Assembly (NCBI RefSeq): GCF_000009265.1
Contig: NC_008381.1
Coordinates: 310,001-374,000 of the forward strand
DNA length: 64,000 nt
Source: Rhizobium johnstonii 3841
GTDB lineage: Bacteria > Pseudomonadota > Alphaproteobacteria > Rhizobiales > Rhizobiaceae
Direction of reading: 5' to 3'
The position numbers were made by a program, and so were the translations under genes. Positions 41,931-49,997 of the stretch are shown piece after piece. Numbering within the stretch: position 1 is the stretch's first letter; every line of letters begins with the position of its first letter. The notes under the pieces are model-generated. The model had not been told where the DNA came from. It searched no databases and saw only the letters and a program-made list of their open reading frames with translations.

Positions 41931-42464
41931 TCAGCCGCGATCGCGTTTCTTGCGGCCGTGCGCCTCAAATTGGACGAGCAGCGACTTGAGTTCGATCTCG
42001 CGAACGCGTCTTGCCGCTTCATCCGGGCTGACCCATTCGAGAATACGTAGACCCCGTTCCTTGAAATCGCTGCTGATTTCCGTGACTTCAAGCTGAAACA
42101 TGTCGACGATACAGGGCGCCACATCGCCATTGTCGAGTTCTTTCAGATAGGTATAGCGGCCAACCGGCTTCTTCTTCACCACCCCGCGCACGCCTGCCTC
42201 CTCCCAGGCCTCGATTGCTGCTGCTTCGAAAGGCTTTTTCCCTTTCATCGGCCATCCTTTCGGGATGACCCAGCGTGCGCTCTCGCGCGATGTGATCACC
42301 AGGATTTCGACCTCGGATCCGCCATTGCCGTGACGGAAGCAAAGTGCGCCGTATTGTTGACGGAATGCACCGGCGAACAGCATTTCAGGAACAGCAGCGA
42401 GCTGCCGCAGCAGTGGCTGGGACTTGTCCGGTCGAGGCTTCCTGCCTTTTTTGCTAGGCGTCAT
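41931..42464 (-). CDS. Nudix hydrolase (DIPP-like)
   Basis: A 177-residue Nudix protein. The Nudix region reads WVIPKGWPMKGKKPFEAAAI followed by EAWEEAGVRG; the EExG core is intact, but the Arg of the canonical REUXEEXGU box is Ile here and the upstream Glu is Ala, as in many rhizobial homologues. Related proteins hydrolyse diphosphoinositol or dinucleoside polyphosphates. It is divergent from the phosphate operon and shares the intergenic region that holds a Pho box. Confidence 0.78.
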   Translation of the reverse strand: MTPSKKGRKPRPDKSQPLLRQLAAVPEMLFAGAFRQQYGALCFRHGNGGSEVEILVITSRESARWVIPKGWPMKGKKPFEAAAIEAWEEAGVRGVVKKKPVGRYTYLKELDNGDVAPCIVDMFQLEVTEISSDFKERGLRILEWVSPDEAARRVREIELKSLLVQFEAHGRKKRDRG

Positions 42465-42512
42465 ATCGATTGAGTTACCGAATTTGCTTGTTGCTTCAAC
42501 TGCCTGAGCGTG

Positions 42513-42534
42513 TTTATGACACTTTTATGACAAT
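42513..42534 (-). promoter_or_regulatory. Pho box (PhoB binding site)
   Basis: Two TTATGACA units (42514-42521 and 42525-42532) repeat with an 11-bp period. Read on the minus strand this is ATTGTCAT-AAAAG-TGTCAT, close to the CTGTCAT-AAAN-CTGTCAT PhoB consensus. It lies 27 bp before the orfA start. In S. meliloti, PhoB binding at the orfA-pit promoter represses it under phosphate limitation. Confidence 0.8.
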
Positions 42535-42560
42535 CGGCCGCACGAGGAAGGTTCGCAGGC

Positions 42561-43205
42561 ATGATGAGCATTTTTCGCAAGCTGATGCCACGGGAAGACA
42601 GATTCTTTGAGATGTTTTCCAAGCACTCGAAGACCGTCGTTGCTGCCGCGCATGCCCTCGATCAACTCCTGAAGGGCAATGACGTTGAGAAAAACTGCGA
42701 ACGTATCGTCGCATTGGAAAACGAGGCGGACGACGTCACGCGTGAGGTTCTTCTTGCCGTTCGACGAAGCTTCATCACGCCCTTCGACCGGGGTGACATC
42801 AAGGACCTCATTCAGTCGATGGATGATGCGATCGACATGATGCACAAGACAGTCAAGACGATCCGCTTGTTCGAACAATCGAGCTTCGACCCGCTCATGC
42901 AGGAGATGGGCAGTGAAATCGTCAAGGCGGCAAATCTTGTAGCGGAAGCGATACCCCTCCTCGACAGACTGGGAGCCAATGCACAGCGTCTCGCGGCCAT
43001 CGCGGAGGAAGTCACCCGGGTGGAGGGCCGTTCCGATGAGCTCCACGACCAGGGTCTGAAGGATCTGTTTCTGCGTTATGGCGTCGGCGGCGATGCGATG
43101 GCATATATGATTGGAAGCGAAATCTACGGAGAACTGGAGAAAGTCGTCGACCGCTTCGAGGATGTCGCCAATGAAATCAGCGGCATTCTCATCGAGAACG
43201 TCTGA
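42561..43205 (+). CDS. PhoU-like DUF47 protein (OrfA) of pit operon
   Basis: A 214-residue all-helical protein of the DUF47/PhoU-like family (FFEMFSKHSKTVVAAAHALD, ENEADDVTREVLLAVRRSFI, DLIQSMDDAIDMMHKTVKTI). It probably controls the Pit permease encoded one base downstream. The pair corresponds to S. meliloti orfA-pit. A ribosome site (GAGGAAGG) lies about 10 nt upstream of the ATG at 42561. Confidence 0.88.
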   Translation: MMSIFRKLMPREDRFFEMFSKHSKTVVAAAHALDQLLKGNDVEKNCERIVALENEADDVTREVLLAVRRSFITPFDRGDIKDLIQSMDDAIDMMHKTVKTIRLFEQSSFDPLMQEMGSEIVKAANLVAEAIPLLDRLGANAQRLAAIAEEVTRVEGRSDELHDQGLKDLFLRYGVGGDAMAYMIGSEIYGELEKVVDRFEDVANEISGILIENV

Positions 43206-44209
43206 TGGATGCCTCCCTCGCTCTGCCGCTGCTGGTCGGCCTGGTCGTTATCGCCCTGTTCTTCGACTTTCTCAATGGTCTGCATGACGCGGCCAATTCG
43301 ATCGCCACGATCGTCTCGACCCGCGTCCTGCGGCCACAATATGCGGTCGCCTGGGCGGCGTTCTTCAATTTCATCGCATTCCTGTTCTTCGGCCTGCATG
43401 TCGCCGAAACACTGGGGACCGGCATCATCGATCCTGCGATCGTTTCGCCACAAGTGATCTTCGCAGCACTCATGGGCGCGATCATCTGGAATATCATCAC
43501 CTGGATTTTCGGGATTCCGTCGAGCTCGTCGCATGCGCTTGTCGGTGGGCTGGTGGGGGCGGGTCTCGCAAAGGTGGGCTTCAGCTCGATCGTCTGGAAC
43601 GGCCTTCTAAAAACCGTCGGTGCTATTTTCGTATCGCCAGCCATCGGCTTTCTACTTGCCCTGGTGCTCGTGCTGGCCGTCTCCTGGCTATTCGTCCGGC
43701 AAACACCATTTGCGGTGGATCGCACATTTCGCGTCATGCAGTTCGTGTCCGCTTCGCTCTATTCGCTTGGCCATGGCGGGAACGATGCGCAGAAGACGAT
43801 GGGCATCATCGCGGTGCTCTTGTTCAGCCAGGGATATCTCGGCCCGACATTCTACGTGCCTTTCTGGGTGGTCATTTCCTGCCAGTCGGCAATGGCTCTC
43901 GGTACGCTCTTTGGCGGATGGCGGATCGTTCATACCATGGGGTCGAAGATCACCCGGCTCAACCCCATGCAAGGTTTCTGCGCAGAGACCGGCGGAGCGT
44001 TGACACTCTTCGGAGCGACGTGGCTCGGTATTCCCGTTTCGACGACGCATACCATCACCGGAGCAATCGTTGGAGTGGGTGCGGCTCGTCGTGTCTCAGC
44101 CGTGCGCTGGGGATTGGCGGGCAACATCGTGATAGCCTGGATCGTCACGATGCCGGCGGCTGCAGCAATATCCGCGGCGTTCTACGGCCTCGTATCTTTG
44201 CTGCAATGA
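43205..44209 (+). CDS. pit: Low-affinity inorganic phosphate transporter
   Basis: A 334-residue Pit/PHO-4 permease with about ten membrane helices. The duplicated signature appears as FFDFLNGLHDAANSIATIVS near the N-terminus and SLGHGGNDAQKTMGIIAVLL, then GIPVSTTHTITGAIVGVG in the second half; HALVGG marks the loop between them. ATG overlaps the orfA TGA. It imports phosphate, probably as a metal-phosphate complex driven by protons, when phosphate is plentiful. Confidence 0.92.
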   Translation: MDASLALPLLVGLVVIALFFDFLNGLHDAANSIATIVSTRVLRPQYAVAWAAFFNFIAFLFFGLHVAETLGTGIIDPAIVSPQVIFAALMGAIIWNIITWIFGIPSSSSHALVGGLVGAGLAKVGFSSIVWNGLLKTVGAIFVSPAIGFLLALVLVLAVSWLFVRQTPFAVDRTFRVMQFVSASLYSLGHGGNDAQKTMGIIAVLLFSQGYLGPTFYVPFWVVISCQSAMALGTLFGGWRIVHTMGSKITRLNPMQGFCAETGGALTLFGATWLGIPVSTTHTITGAIVGVGAARRVSAVRWGLAGNIVIAWIVTMPAAAAISAAFYGLVSLLQ

Positions 44210-44492
44210 AATGAGGGGATGGCGAGGCAATCGCCACGCATTGACCTTCCCCTCCTCCTGAGCTTTCCCGGTGGCAATACCGACGAATAAGACGGGCAGA
44301 ATCCGCCCTGCGGTCTGCGTGATCGCGACTTCCATATTGCGTGCACTGCACAAATAGAGCGCTTCCATGGCTGCGATTACGTTAGCAATCGCACAAAACG
44401 CAAGCAGAAAATAATAAGCCTAAGAAATAGGCATCCGTCAATTCTTCGCATTTCTCCTTTTGCTTCATGCCGTTACCATCTCCTCTCGAAAT

Positions 44493-44508
44493 TGGCACGC
44501 TGCTTGCA
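44493..44508 (+). promoter_or_regulatory. Sigma-54 (RpoN) promoter of nrt operon
   Basis: TGGCACG-CTGC-TTGCA matches the RpoN consensus TGGCACG-N4-TTGCW at every position, with the -24 GG at 44494-44495 and the -12 GC at 44506-44507. Transcription should start near 44520. This implies activation by an enhancer-binding protein, most simply NtrC under nitrogen limitation. Confidence 0.85.
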
Positions 44509-44598
44509 GGTTCTGAGACGCATCGGTCAATGGCGACCGGCGCGGATAGGCGCGGCATAAGCGCCTACAATAGACACCGACGTCGCAAGGTTTTTGCT

Positions 44599-44645
44599 CC
44601 GGGATTCTCCCATCCCCTGGACGCAATTTCCGGCGGCGTTTTTTT
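44599..44645 (+). promoter_or_regulatory. Possible leader attenuator upstream of nrtA
   Basis: The leader contains a hairpin built on GGGAT-tctccc-ATCCC (44601-44616) and then GACGC (44620-44624), an 11-nt loop and GCGTT running into seven Ts (44639-44645). The stem before the T-run is only 5 bp. The layout recalls nitrate-responsive NasT (ANTAR) antiterminated leaders, but the hexaloop lacks the A1/G4 bases known for ANTAR targets, so this is tentative. Confidence 0.35.
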
Positions 44646-44679
44646 GTGTCCAAATTCAGCCAGCAGAGGGAACCTGCGC

Positions 44680-45993
44680 ATGACAAAGAATTTGCAGACT
44701 GGGATTTTTACAACCGGCATTACCCGCCGCAGCATGCTCAAGACGACCGCAGCGGCTGCCCTCATCAGCGCTGTCAAGACGGCCTTTCCGTCCGGCGCCT
44801 TTGCAGCCGGAGCAGGCCCTGAAGTGACAGGTGTCAAGCTCGGCTTTATCGCGCTCACGGATTCGGCGCCGCTGATCATCGCCAAGGAAAAGGGCTTTTT
44901 CGACAAGCATGGCCTTCCGGAAACGGATGTGGCCAAACAGGCCTCCTGGGGTGCGACCCGCGACAATCTCGTGCTGGGCGGCGCGGCAAACGGCATCGAC
45001 GGTGCGCATATCCTGTCGCCGCTCCCCTATCTCATGCATACCGGCAAGGTGACGCAGAACAATAAACCGGTGCCGATGGCGATCCTCGCCCGGCTCAACC
45101 TCGACAGCCAGGGTATTTCCGTTGCCAAGGAATATGCCGAAACCGGCGTGCAGCTCGATTCCTCCAAGCTGAAGGCCGCATTCGAGAAAAAGAAGGCGGA
45201 GGGCAAGGAGATCAAGGCCGCCATGACCTTCCCGGGCGGCACCCATGACCTCTGGATCCGTTACTGGCTCGCCGCCGGCGGTATTGATCCGAACAAAGAC
45301 GTTTCGACCATCGTCGTGCCGCCGCCGCAGATGGTTGCCAACATGAAGGTCGGCAACATGGACGTCTTCTGTGTGGGCGAACCGTGGAATGAGCAGCTCG
45401 TCAACCAGGGTATCGGCTTTACCGCAGCCACCACTGGCGAGCTCTGGAAGGGTCATCCTGAAAAGGCGCTCGGACTGCGCGCCGAGTGGATCGAAAAGAA
45501 TCCCAATGCTGCCAAGGCCCTGCTGATGGCCGTCATGGAGGCTCAGCAATGGTGCGAAAGCATGGACAACAAGGCGGAGATGGCTGACATTCTCGGCAAG
45601 CGCCAATGGTTCAACGTTCCGACGAAGGACGTGCTCGGCCGCCTCAAGGGCGACATCAATTATGGCAACGGCCGCGATGTCAAAGCCACCGACCTCTATA
45701 TGAAGTTCTGGAAAGACGGCGCCTCCTATCCGTTCAAGAGCCACGATAGCTGGTTCATGACGGAAAACATCCGTTGGGGAAATCTGCCGGCGAGCACCGA
45801 TATCAAGGCGCTGGTCAACCAGGTAAACCGCGAAGACATCTGGCGCGAGGCCGCCAAGGATCTCGGCGTCGCGGCGGCCGATATTCCGGCATCGTCGTCT
45901 CGCGGCAAGGAAACCTTCTTCGACGGCAAGGTCTTCGACCCTGAAAATCCCTCCGCCTATCTCGACAGCCTTTCGATCAAGGCTGTCTCCTGA
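44680..45993 (+). CDS. nrtA: Nitrate ABC transporter substrate-binding protein
   Basis: A 437-residue protein of the NrtA/CmpA family. A Tat signal peptide (TGITRRSMLKTTAAAALISA) precedes the mature domain. VKLGFIALTDSAPLIIAKEK, the ASWGATRDNLVLGG block and GAHILSPLPYLMHTGKV are diagnostic of NrtA, and the length exceeds sulfonate- or taurine-type binders. The ATG at 44680 is chosen to put the RR motif near the N-terminus; AGAGGG lies upstream. It delivers nitrate (or nitrite) to the permease and ATPase encoded next. Assimilatory reductase genes are not in the window. Confidence 0.87.
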   Translation: MTKNLQTGIFTTGITRRSMLKTTAAAALISAVKTAFPSGAFAAGAGPEVTGVKLGFIALTDSAPLIIAKEKGFFDKHGLPETDVAKQASWGATRDNLVLGGAANGIDGAHILSPLPYLMHTGKVTQNNKPVPMAILARLNLDSQGISVAKEYAETGVQLDSSKLKAAFEKKKAEGKEIKAAMTFPGGTHDLWIRYWLAAGGIDPNKDVSTIVVPPPQMVANMKVGNMDVFCVGEPWNEQLVNQGIGFTAATTGELWKGHPEKALGLRAEWIEKNPNAAKALLMAVMEAQQWCESMDNKAEMADILGKRQWFNVPTKDVLGRLKGDINYGNGRDVKATDLYMKFWKDGASYPFKSHDSWFMTENIRWGNLPASTDIKALVNQVNREDIWREAAKDLGVAAADIPASSSRGKETFFDGKVFDPENPSAYLDSLSIKAVS

Positions 45994-46048
45994 CCCGCTC
46001 CGGCGCGCGATGGCGCGCCGGCCTTTCATTCACGTGAGGAGCACGTCG

Positions 46049-46942
46049 ATGTCCGCCCTGGCAAATAAAGAAAATCCTTCCACGGCCGCCTCTGCCAAGC
46101 TGGCGGCAAAGGTTCTGCCATTTTCCGGCAAGCATGGATCGCGGATCGATTTTCGTCGAGCGGCACTGACCGCACTTCGCAACGTCGTTCCGCCACTCGT
46201 CGTGCTGGCACTCATCCTGCTCGTCTGGCAGGTGCTCTGTTCATCGGCGGATGCGTCTTTGCCCTCGCCGCATCGGGTCTGGCAGGATAGCTACGACCTG
46301 ATCGCCTATCCGTTTTTCAACTACGGCTCCCAGGATATCGGGCTCGGCTGGCGCGTACTCATTTCGCTGCAGCGCGTTCTCTATGGCTTTGGCCTTGCCG
46401 CGGTCACCGGAGTCATCGTCGGGGCGATCATCGGCCAGTCGGTCTGGGCGATGCGTGGCCTCGATCCGATCTTCCAGGTGCTGCGCACGGTTCCGCCGCT
46501 CGCCTGGCTGCCGCTGTCGCTCGCAGCCTTCCAGGATTCCAACCCCTCGGCGATCTTCGTGATCTTCATCACGTCGATCTGGCCGGTGATCATCAACACC
46601 GCCGTCGGCGTCCGCAATATTCCGCAGGATTACCGCAATGTCGCCGAGGTGCTGCGCCTCAACCAGTTCGAGTTTTTCTGGAAGATCATGCTGCCTTCGG
46701 CAGCGCCTTACATCTTCACCGGCCTCAGGATCGGCGTCGGCCTCTCCTGGCTCGCCATCGTTGCGGCCGAAATGCTGACGGGCGGCGTCGGCATCGGCTT
46801 CTTCATCTGGGACGCATGGAACTCGTCGCGCCTTCCGGACATCATCGTCGCGCTCGCCTATATCGGCATCGTCGGCTTCGCCCTCGACAAGCTGGTGGCA
46901 GCACTCGGCAAACTCATCACCCGCGGCGCCATGGCCAACTGA
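46049..46942 (+). CDS. nrtB: Nitrate ABC transporter permease
   Basis: A 297-residue binding-protein-dependent permease with about six helices. The EAA-loop region reads NVAEVLRLNQFEFFWKIMLP and is followed by SAAPYIFTGLRIGVGLSWLA, the NrtB/SsuC pattern. Start 46049 (MSALANKE) is chosen because GAGGAG lies 8 nt upstream; the frame is open to 46010. Confidence 0.87.
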   Translation: MSALANKENPSTAASAKLAAKVLPFSGKHGSRIDFRRAALTALRNVVPPLVVLALILLVWQVLCSSADASLPSPHRVWQDSYDLIAYPFFNYGSQDIGLGWRVLISLQRVLYGFGLAAVTGVIVGAIIGQSVWAMRGLDPIFQVLRTVPPLAWLPLSLAAFQDSNPSAIFVIFITSIWPVIINTAVGVRNIPQDYRNVAEVLRLNQFEFFWKIMLPSAAPYIFTGLRIGVGLSWLAIVAAEMLTGGVGIGFFIWDAWNSSRLPDIIVALAYIGIVGFALDKLVAALGKLITRGAMAN

Positions 46943-46953
46943 GGAACGCACCT

Positions 46954-47751
46954 ATGAACGCCTATCTGAAGCTTGATCATATCGACAAACATTTCGATCG
47001 GGGTGGCGTGCGCGCCGAGGTCCTGAAGGACATCAACCTGACGATTTCCGCAGGCGAATTCGTCTCGATCATCGGCCATTCGGGCTGCGGCAAGTCCACC
47101 CTGCTCAACCTCATCGCCGGCCTGACGCCGGTTTCGGCAGGCGCCGTGCTGCTTGAAAACCGTGAGGTCAACGGACCCGGTCCGGAGCGCGCCGTCGTCT
47201 TCCAGAACCACTCGCTGCTGCCCTGGCTGACGGTCTACGAGAACGTCAATCTCGCCGTCTCCAAACTCTTCAGCCGAACGAAGACCAAGGCCGAGCGGCA
47301 TGAGTGGGTGATGGCCAACCTCGACCTCGTGCAGATGGCGCATGCGAGGGATAAGCGGCCTTCGGAAATTTCAGGCGGCATGAAACAGCGCGTCGGCATT
47401 GCCCGCGCGCTTGCAATGGAACCGAAGATCCTGCTGCTCGACGAACCCTTCGGCGCGCTCGATGCGCTGACCCGCGCTCATCTTCAGGACGCGGTGATGG
47501 AAATCCACGCCCGGCTTGGCAACACAATGGTGATGATCACCCATGATGTCGATGAGGCGGTGCTGTTGTCCGATCGCATCGTGATGATGACCAACGGCCC
47601 GGCGGCCCGCATCGGCGAAGTGCTCGATGTGACCATGCCCCGTCCCCGCCATCGCATCGAACTCGCCTCCGACCGGACATATCTCAAATGCCGTGAAGCC
47701 GTGCTGAAGTTCCTCTACGAACGCCACCGCTTCATCGAAGCGGCCGAGTAG
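46954..47751 (+). CDS. nrtD: Nitrate ABC transporter ATPase
   Basis: A 265-residue ATPase: Walker A GHSGCGKSTLLN, Q-loop VVFQNHSLLPW, signature ISGGMKQRVG, Walker B ILLLDEPFGALD and switch His in MITHDVDEA. It lacks the NrtA-like C-terminal domain that cyanobacterial NrtC carries, so it matches NrtD. Start 46954 (MNAYLKLDH) follows GAGGAA; the upstream open frame belongs to nrtB. Confidence 0.88.
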   Translation: MNAYLKLDHIDKHFDRGGVRAEVLKDINLTISAGEFVSIIGHSGCGKSTLLNLIAGLTPVSAGAVLLENREVNGPGPERAVVFQNHSLLPWLTVYENVNLAVSKLFSRTKTKAERHEWVMANLDLVQMAHARDKRPSEISGGMKQRVGIARALAMEPKILLLDEPFGALDALTRAHLQDAVMEIHARLGNTMVMITHDVDEAVLLSDRIVMMTNGPAARIGEVLDVTMPRPRHRIELASDRTYLKCREAVLKFLYERHRFIEAAE

Positions 47752-47834
47752 AGACCGGGAAATAACCGCAGCGTTTGCCGGTCGTGGTTTTCTCGCCTTC
47801 GTAGCGGCGCCTGATTTCAGACGTCGCGCCCTCT

Positions 47835-48509
47835 TTACTCCCCGGGCGTTGCAAAGACCGCGCTGGCATCGCTGACAATTTCCACATGGGAATATGCCGC
47901 CTGCCCTGCGGCTGCGGCGTCCGCACGCATGATCGCGGTGACGATCCGGCCGTGCTCCTCATAGGATTTTGCCAGACGCCCGGGCAGGCGGAACTGCGCC
48001 CTCCGAAAGGGTGCGAGCCGCGCCCGTGTCTGCGTCACCATCTCGAAGACATGATCATTATGCGCGCCACGATAAAGCCGGGTGTGGAATTCGGTGTTGT
48101 GAGCCGAATATTCTTCTTCCGCGCCGGCATGCACGAGCCTCATCGATCCCCGATGCTCCAACTCCAGCGCGCGCCGCTCGTCGACCGTCATACGCTCGGC
48201 CGAGAGCCTGGCGCAGATCGCTTCGAGTTCCGCCATCGCTTCGAACATCGAATGCAGATAGGCTTCGGTGACATTGGTAACGACCGCACTGCGGTTTGGC
48301 TCGCGCGCGATCAATCCCATGGCGCCCAGCTCACGCAGAGCCTCGCGCACCGGCGTGCGCGAAACGTCGAAACGAACCGCGAGCGATACCTCGTCCAACT
48401 TCGCGCCCGGCAGCATTTCACCTGTAACGATCATGTCGGCAATCGCCCGCACCATCTGTTCGACGGTGGTTCCGGTGCGGATCACTTCTCTGCGCCTAGT
48501 CTGTTTCAC
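47835..48509 (-). CDS. GntR/FCD family transcriptional regulator
   Basis: A 224-residue FadR-type regulator. The N-terminal winged HTH (ADMIVTGEMLPGAKLDEVSL, then VSRTPVREALRELGAMGLI) is followed by a helical FCD ligand domain with the metal-binding His/Asp pattern (EFHTRLYRGAHNDHVFEMV). It is divergent from the operon starting at 48850 across 340 bp that contain inverted TGCATACAGAT sites, and is very likely that operon's specific regulator. Confidence 0.86.
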   Translation of the reverse strand: MKQTRRREVIRTGTTVEQMVRAIADMIVTGEMLPGAKLDEVSLAVRFDVSRTPVREALRELGAMGLIAREPNRSAVVTNVTEAYLHSMFEAMAELEAICARLSAERMTVDERRALELEHRGSMRLVHAGAEEEYSAHNTEFHTRLYRGAHNDHVFEMVTQTRARLAPFRRAQFRLPGRLAKSYEEHGRIVTAIMRADAAAAGQAAYSHVEIVSDASAVFATPGE

Positions 48510-48536
48510 GATACGAATCTGCTCACCTCAACACTC

Positions 48537-48719
48537 TGCATACAGATGACGTTCGAGACTCGATAAGTCAAATCGGACGGCGAAGATATTGTTAAATTTT
48601 CGCTTTCTGATGCAGGAGATACCTCGGATAACTCGACTTCGTGCCAACTACGCAGTCACGATGAACAAGAAATATCTATTGATTACTTTTTACGCAAGAA
48701 TTCGATCAATCTGTATGCA
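48537..48719. promoter_or_regulatory. Paired inverted sites, candidate GntR operators
   Basis: TGCATACAGAT (48537-48547) recurs exactly as its reverse complement ATCTGTATGCA (48709-48719), about 160 bp apart. The first lies just upstream of the gntR start and the second 61 bp before the sigma-54 promoter core. The T-G-x-A-T-A-C-A core resembles FCD-GntR operators. The 340 bp between the divergent genes are otherwise noncoding and AT-rich. Confidence 0.55.
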
Positions 48720-48779
48720 CTTTGCAATGCGAAAGTCTTTCTGGAATGGATAAACTATAAAAAACAACAGATTAATTTC

Positions 48780-48795
48780 TGGCACATGCATTGCA
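48780..48795 (+). promoter_or_regulatory. Sigma-54 (RpoN) promoter of cyanurate/biuret operon
   Basis: TGGCAC-ATGCA-TTGCA keeps the RpoN spacing exactly, with -24 GG at 48781-48782 and -12 GC at 48793-48794; only the seventh -24 base (A for G) departs from consensus. Transcription should start near 48807, giving a short leader to the ATG at 48850. It couples the operon to an enhancer-binding activator, presumably NtrC. Confidence 0.75.
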
Positions 48796-48849
48796 TGCAC
48801 TTTTCTGTACCCGTTCACAACCGGCCCAGCGCCACAAGGAGCATTTCCG

Positions 48850-49977
48850 ATGACCAAACTCCTTTCCATGAACCGCCGCAATTTCCTCCAGGCTTCCGCT
48901 GCCGGTGCGCTTGCCGGCGCCATGCCGGGCCTGATCGCCTCCTCCGCCGCAGCCCAAACCGCGCTGACCGTCGGCTTCATCTATGTCGGCCCCAAGGACG
49001 ACTACGGCTACAACCAGGCGCATGCCGAAGGTGCGGCCGTCATCAAGGCGATGCCTGGTGTGACGCTGGTCGAAGAAGAGAACGTGCCGGAGACCGTCGA
49101 CGTCCAGAAGACGATGGAATCCATGATCAACCTGGATGGCGCGACCCTGCTCTTTCCGACCTCCTTCGGCTACTTCGACCCACACATGCTGGCCGTGGCC
49201 GCCAAACATCCCGACATCCAGTTCCGCCACTGCGGCGGCCTCTGGCAGGAAGGCAAGAACCCGGCCAACACGGGCTCCTATTTCGGCTATATCTTCCAGG
49301 GCCAGTATCTGAACGGCATTGCCGCCGGCCATGCGACGAAGAGCAAGAAGATCGGCTTCGTCGCCGCCAAGCCGATCCCGCAGGTTCTGCAGAATATCAA
49401 CGCCTTCCTGCTTGGCGCGCGCACAGTCGATCCTGGTATCACCTGCCAGGTGATCTTCACCGGCGAATGGTCGCTCGCCGTCAAGGAGGCCGAAGCCACC
49501 AATGCGCTGGTCGACCAGGGCGCCGACGTCATCACCTGCCACGTCGACAGCCCAAAAGTGGTCGTCGAAACGGCTGCCGGCCGCGGCGCCTTCGTCTGCG
49601 GCTATCACGCCAACCAGAGCCCGCTTGCTCCCGAAAAATACCTCACCGGTGCCGAATGGGCCTGGGGCAACGTCTACAGCGACTTCGTCAAGAAGGCGCA
49701 GGCCGGGGAAAAGCTCGGCAACTTCGTGCGTGGCGGCCTGAAGGACGGCTTCGTGAAGATGAGCGCGCTCGGCCCCGGTGTGCCCGCGGAGGGCCGCAAG
49801 GCCTTCGAAGCCACGCAGGCCGACATGATGAAGGGCGGCTTCTCGGTCTTCAAGGGACCGTTGAAGGACAATAAGGGCGACACTGTCGTGGCTGCCGACA
49901 AGAGCTACGCCGAAGACGCGATCGAGCTCGAAAGCATGAATTATCTGGTCGAGGGCGTCGTCGGGTCCACGGCGTAA
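48850..49977 (+). CDS. BMP-family substrate-binding protein of cyanurate/biuret operon
   Basis: A 375-residue Bmp/PnrA-type binding protein with a Tat-like signal peptide (MNRRNFLQASAAGALAGAMP). The mature domain starts TVGFIYVGPKDDYGYNQAHA and has GATLLFPTSFGYFDPHMLAV, GRGAFVCGYHANQSPLAPEK near the hinge. GGAG lies 8 to 10 nt before the ATG at 48850. First gene of the operon; given the enzymes that follow, it may bind cyanuric acid, biuret or a barbiturate/pyrimidine ring rather than a nucleoside. Confidence 0.83.
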   Translation: MTKLLSMNRRNFLQASAAGALAGAMPGLIASSAAAQTALTVGFIYVGPKDDYGYNQAHAEGAAVIKAMPGVTLVEEENVPETVDVQKTMESMINLDGATLLFPTSFGYFDPHMLAVAAKHPDIQFRHCGGLWQEGKNPANTGSYFGYIFQGQYLNGIAAGHATKSKKIGFVAAKPIPQVLQNINAFLLGARTVDPGITCQVIFTGEWSLAVKEAEATNALVDQGADVITCHVDSPKVVVETAAGRGAFVCGYHANQSPLAPEKYLTGAEWAWGNVYSDFVKKAQAGEKLGNFVRGGLKDGFVKMSALGPGVPAEGRKAFEATQADMMKGGFSVFKGPLKDNKGDTVVAADKSYAEDAIELESMNYLVEGVVGSTA

Positions 49978-49997
49978 ACCGCGAAGGGAGAAGCGCC

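Larger units (their letters stand above)
44210..44679. other. Control region and leader of nitrate transporter
   Basis: 470 bp with no gene. A 6-bp hairpin TGGCGA-ggcaa-TCGCCA (44220-44236) may end the pit transcript. GTGCAcTGCAC (about 44340-44350) is a small palindrome that might be part of an activator site. A sigma-54 promoter at 44493 is followed by a leader of about 160 nt with two hairpins. Confidence 0.6.
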
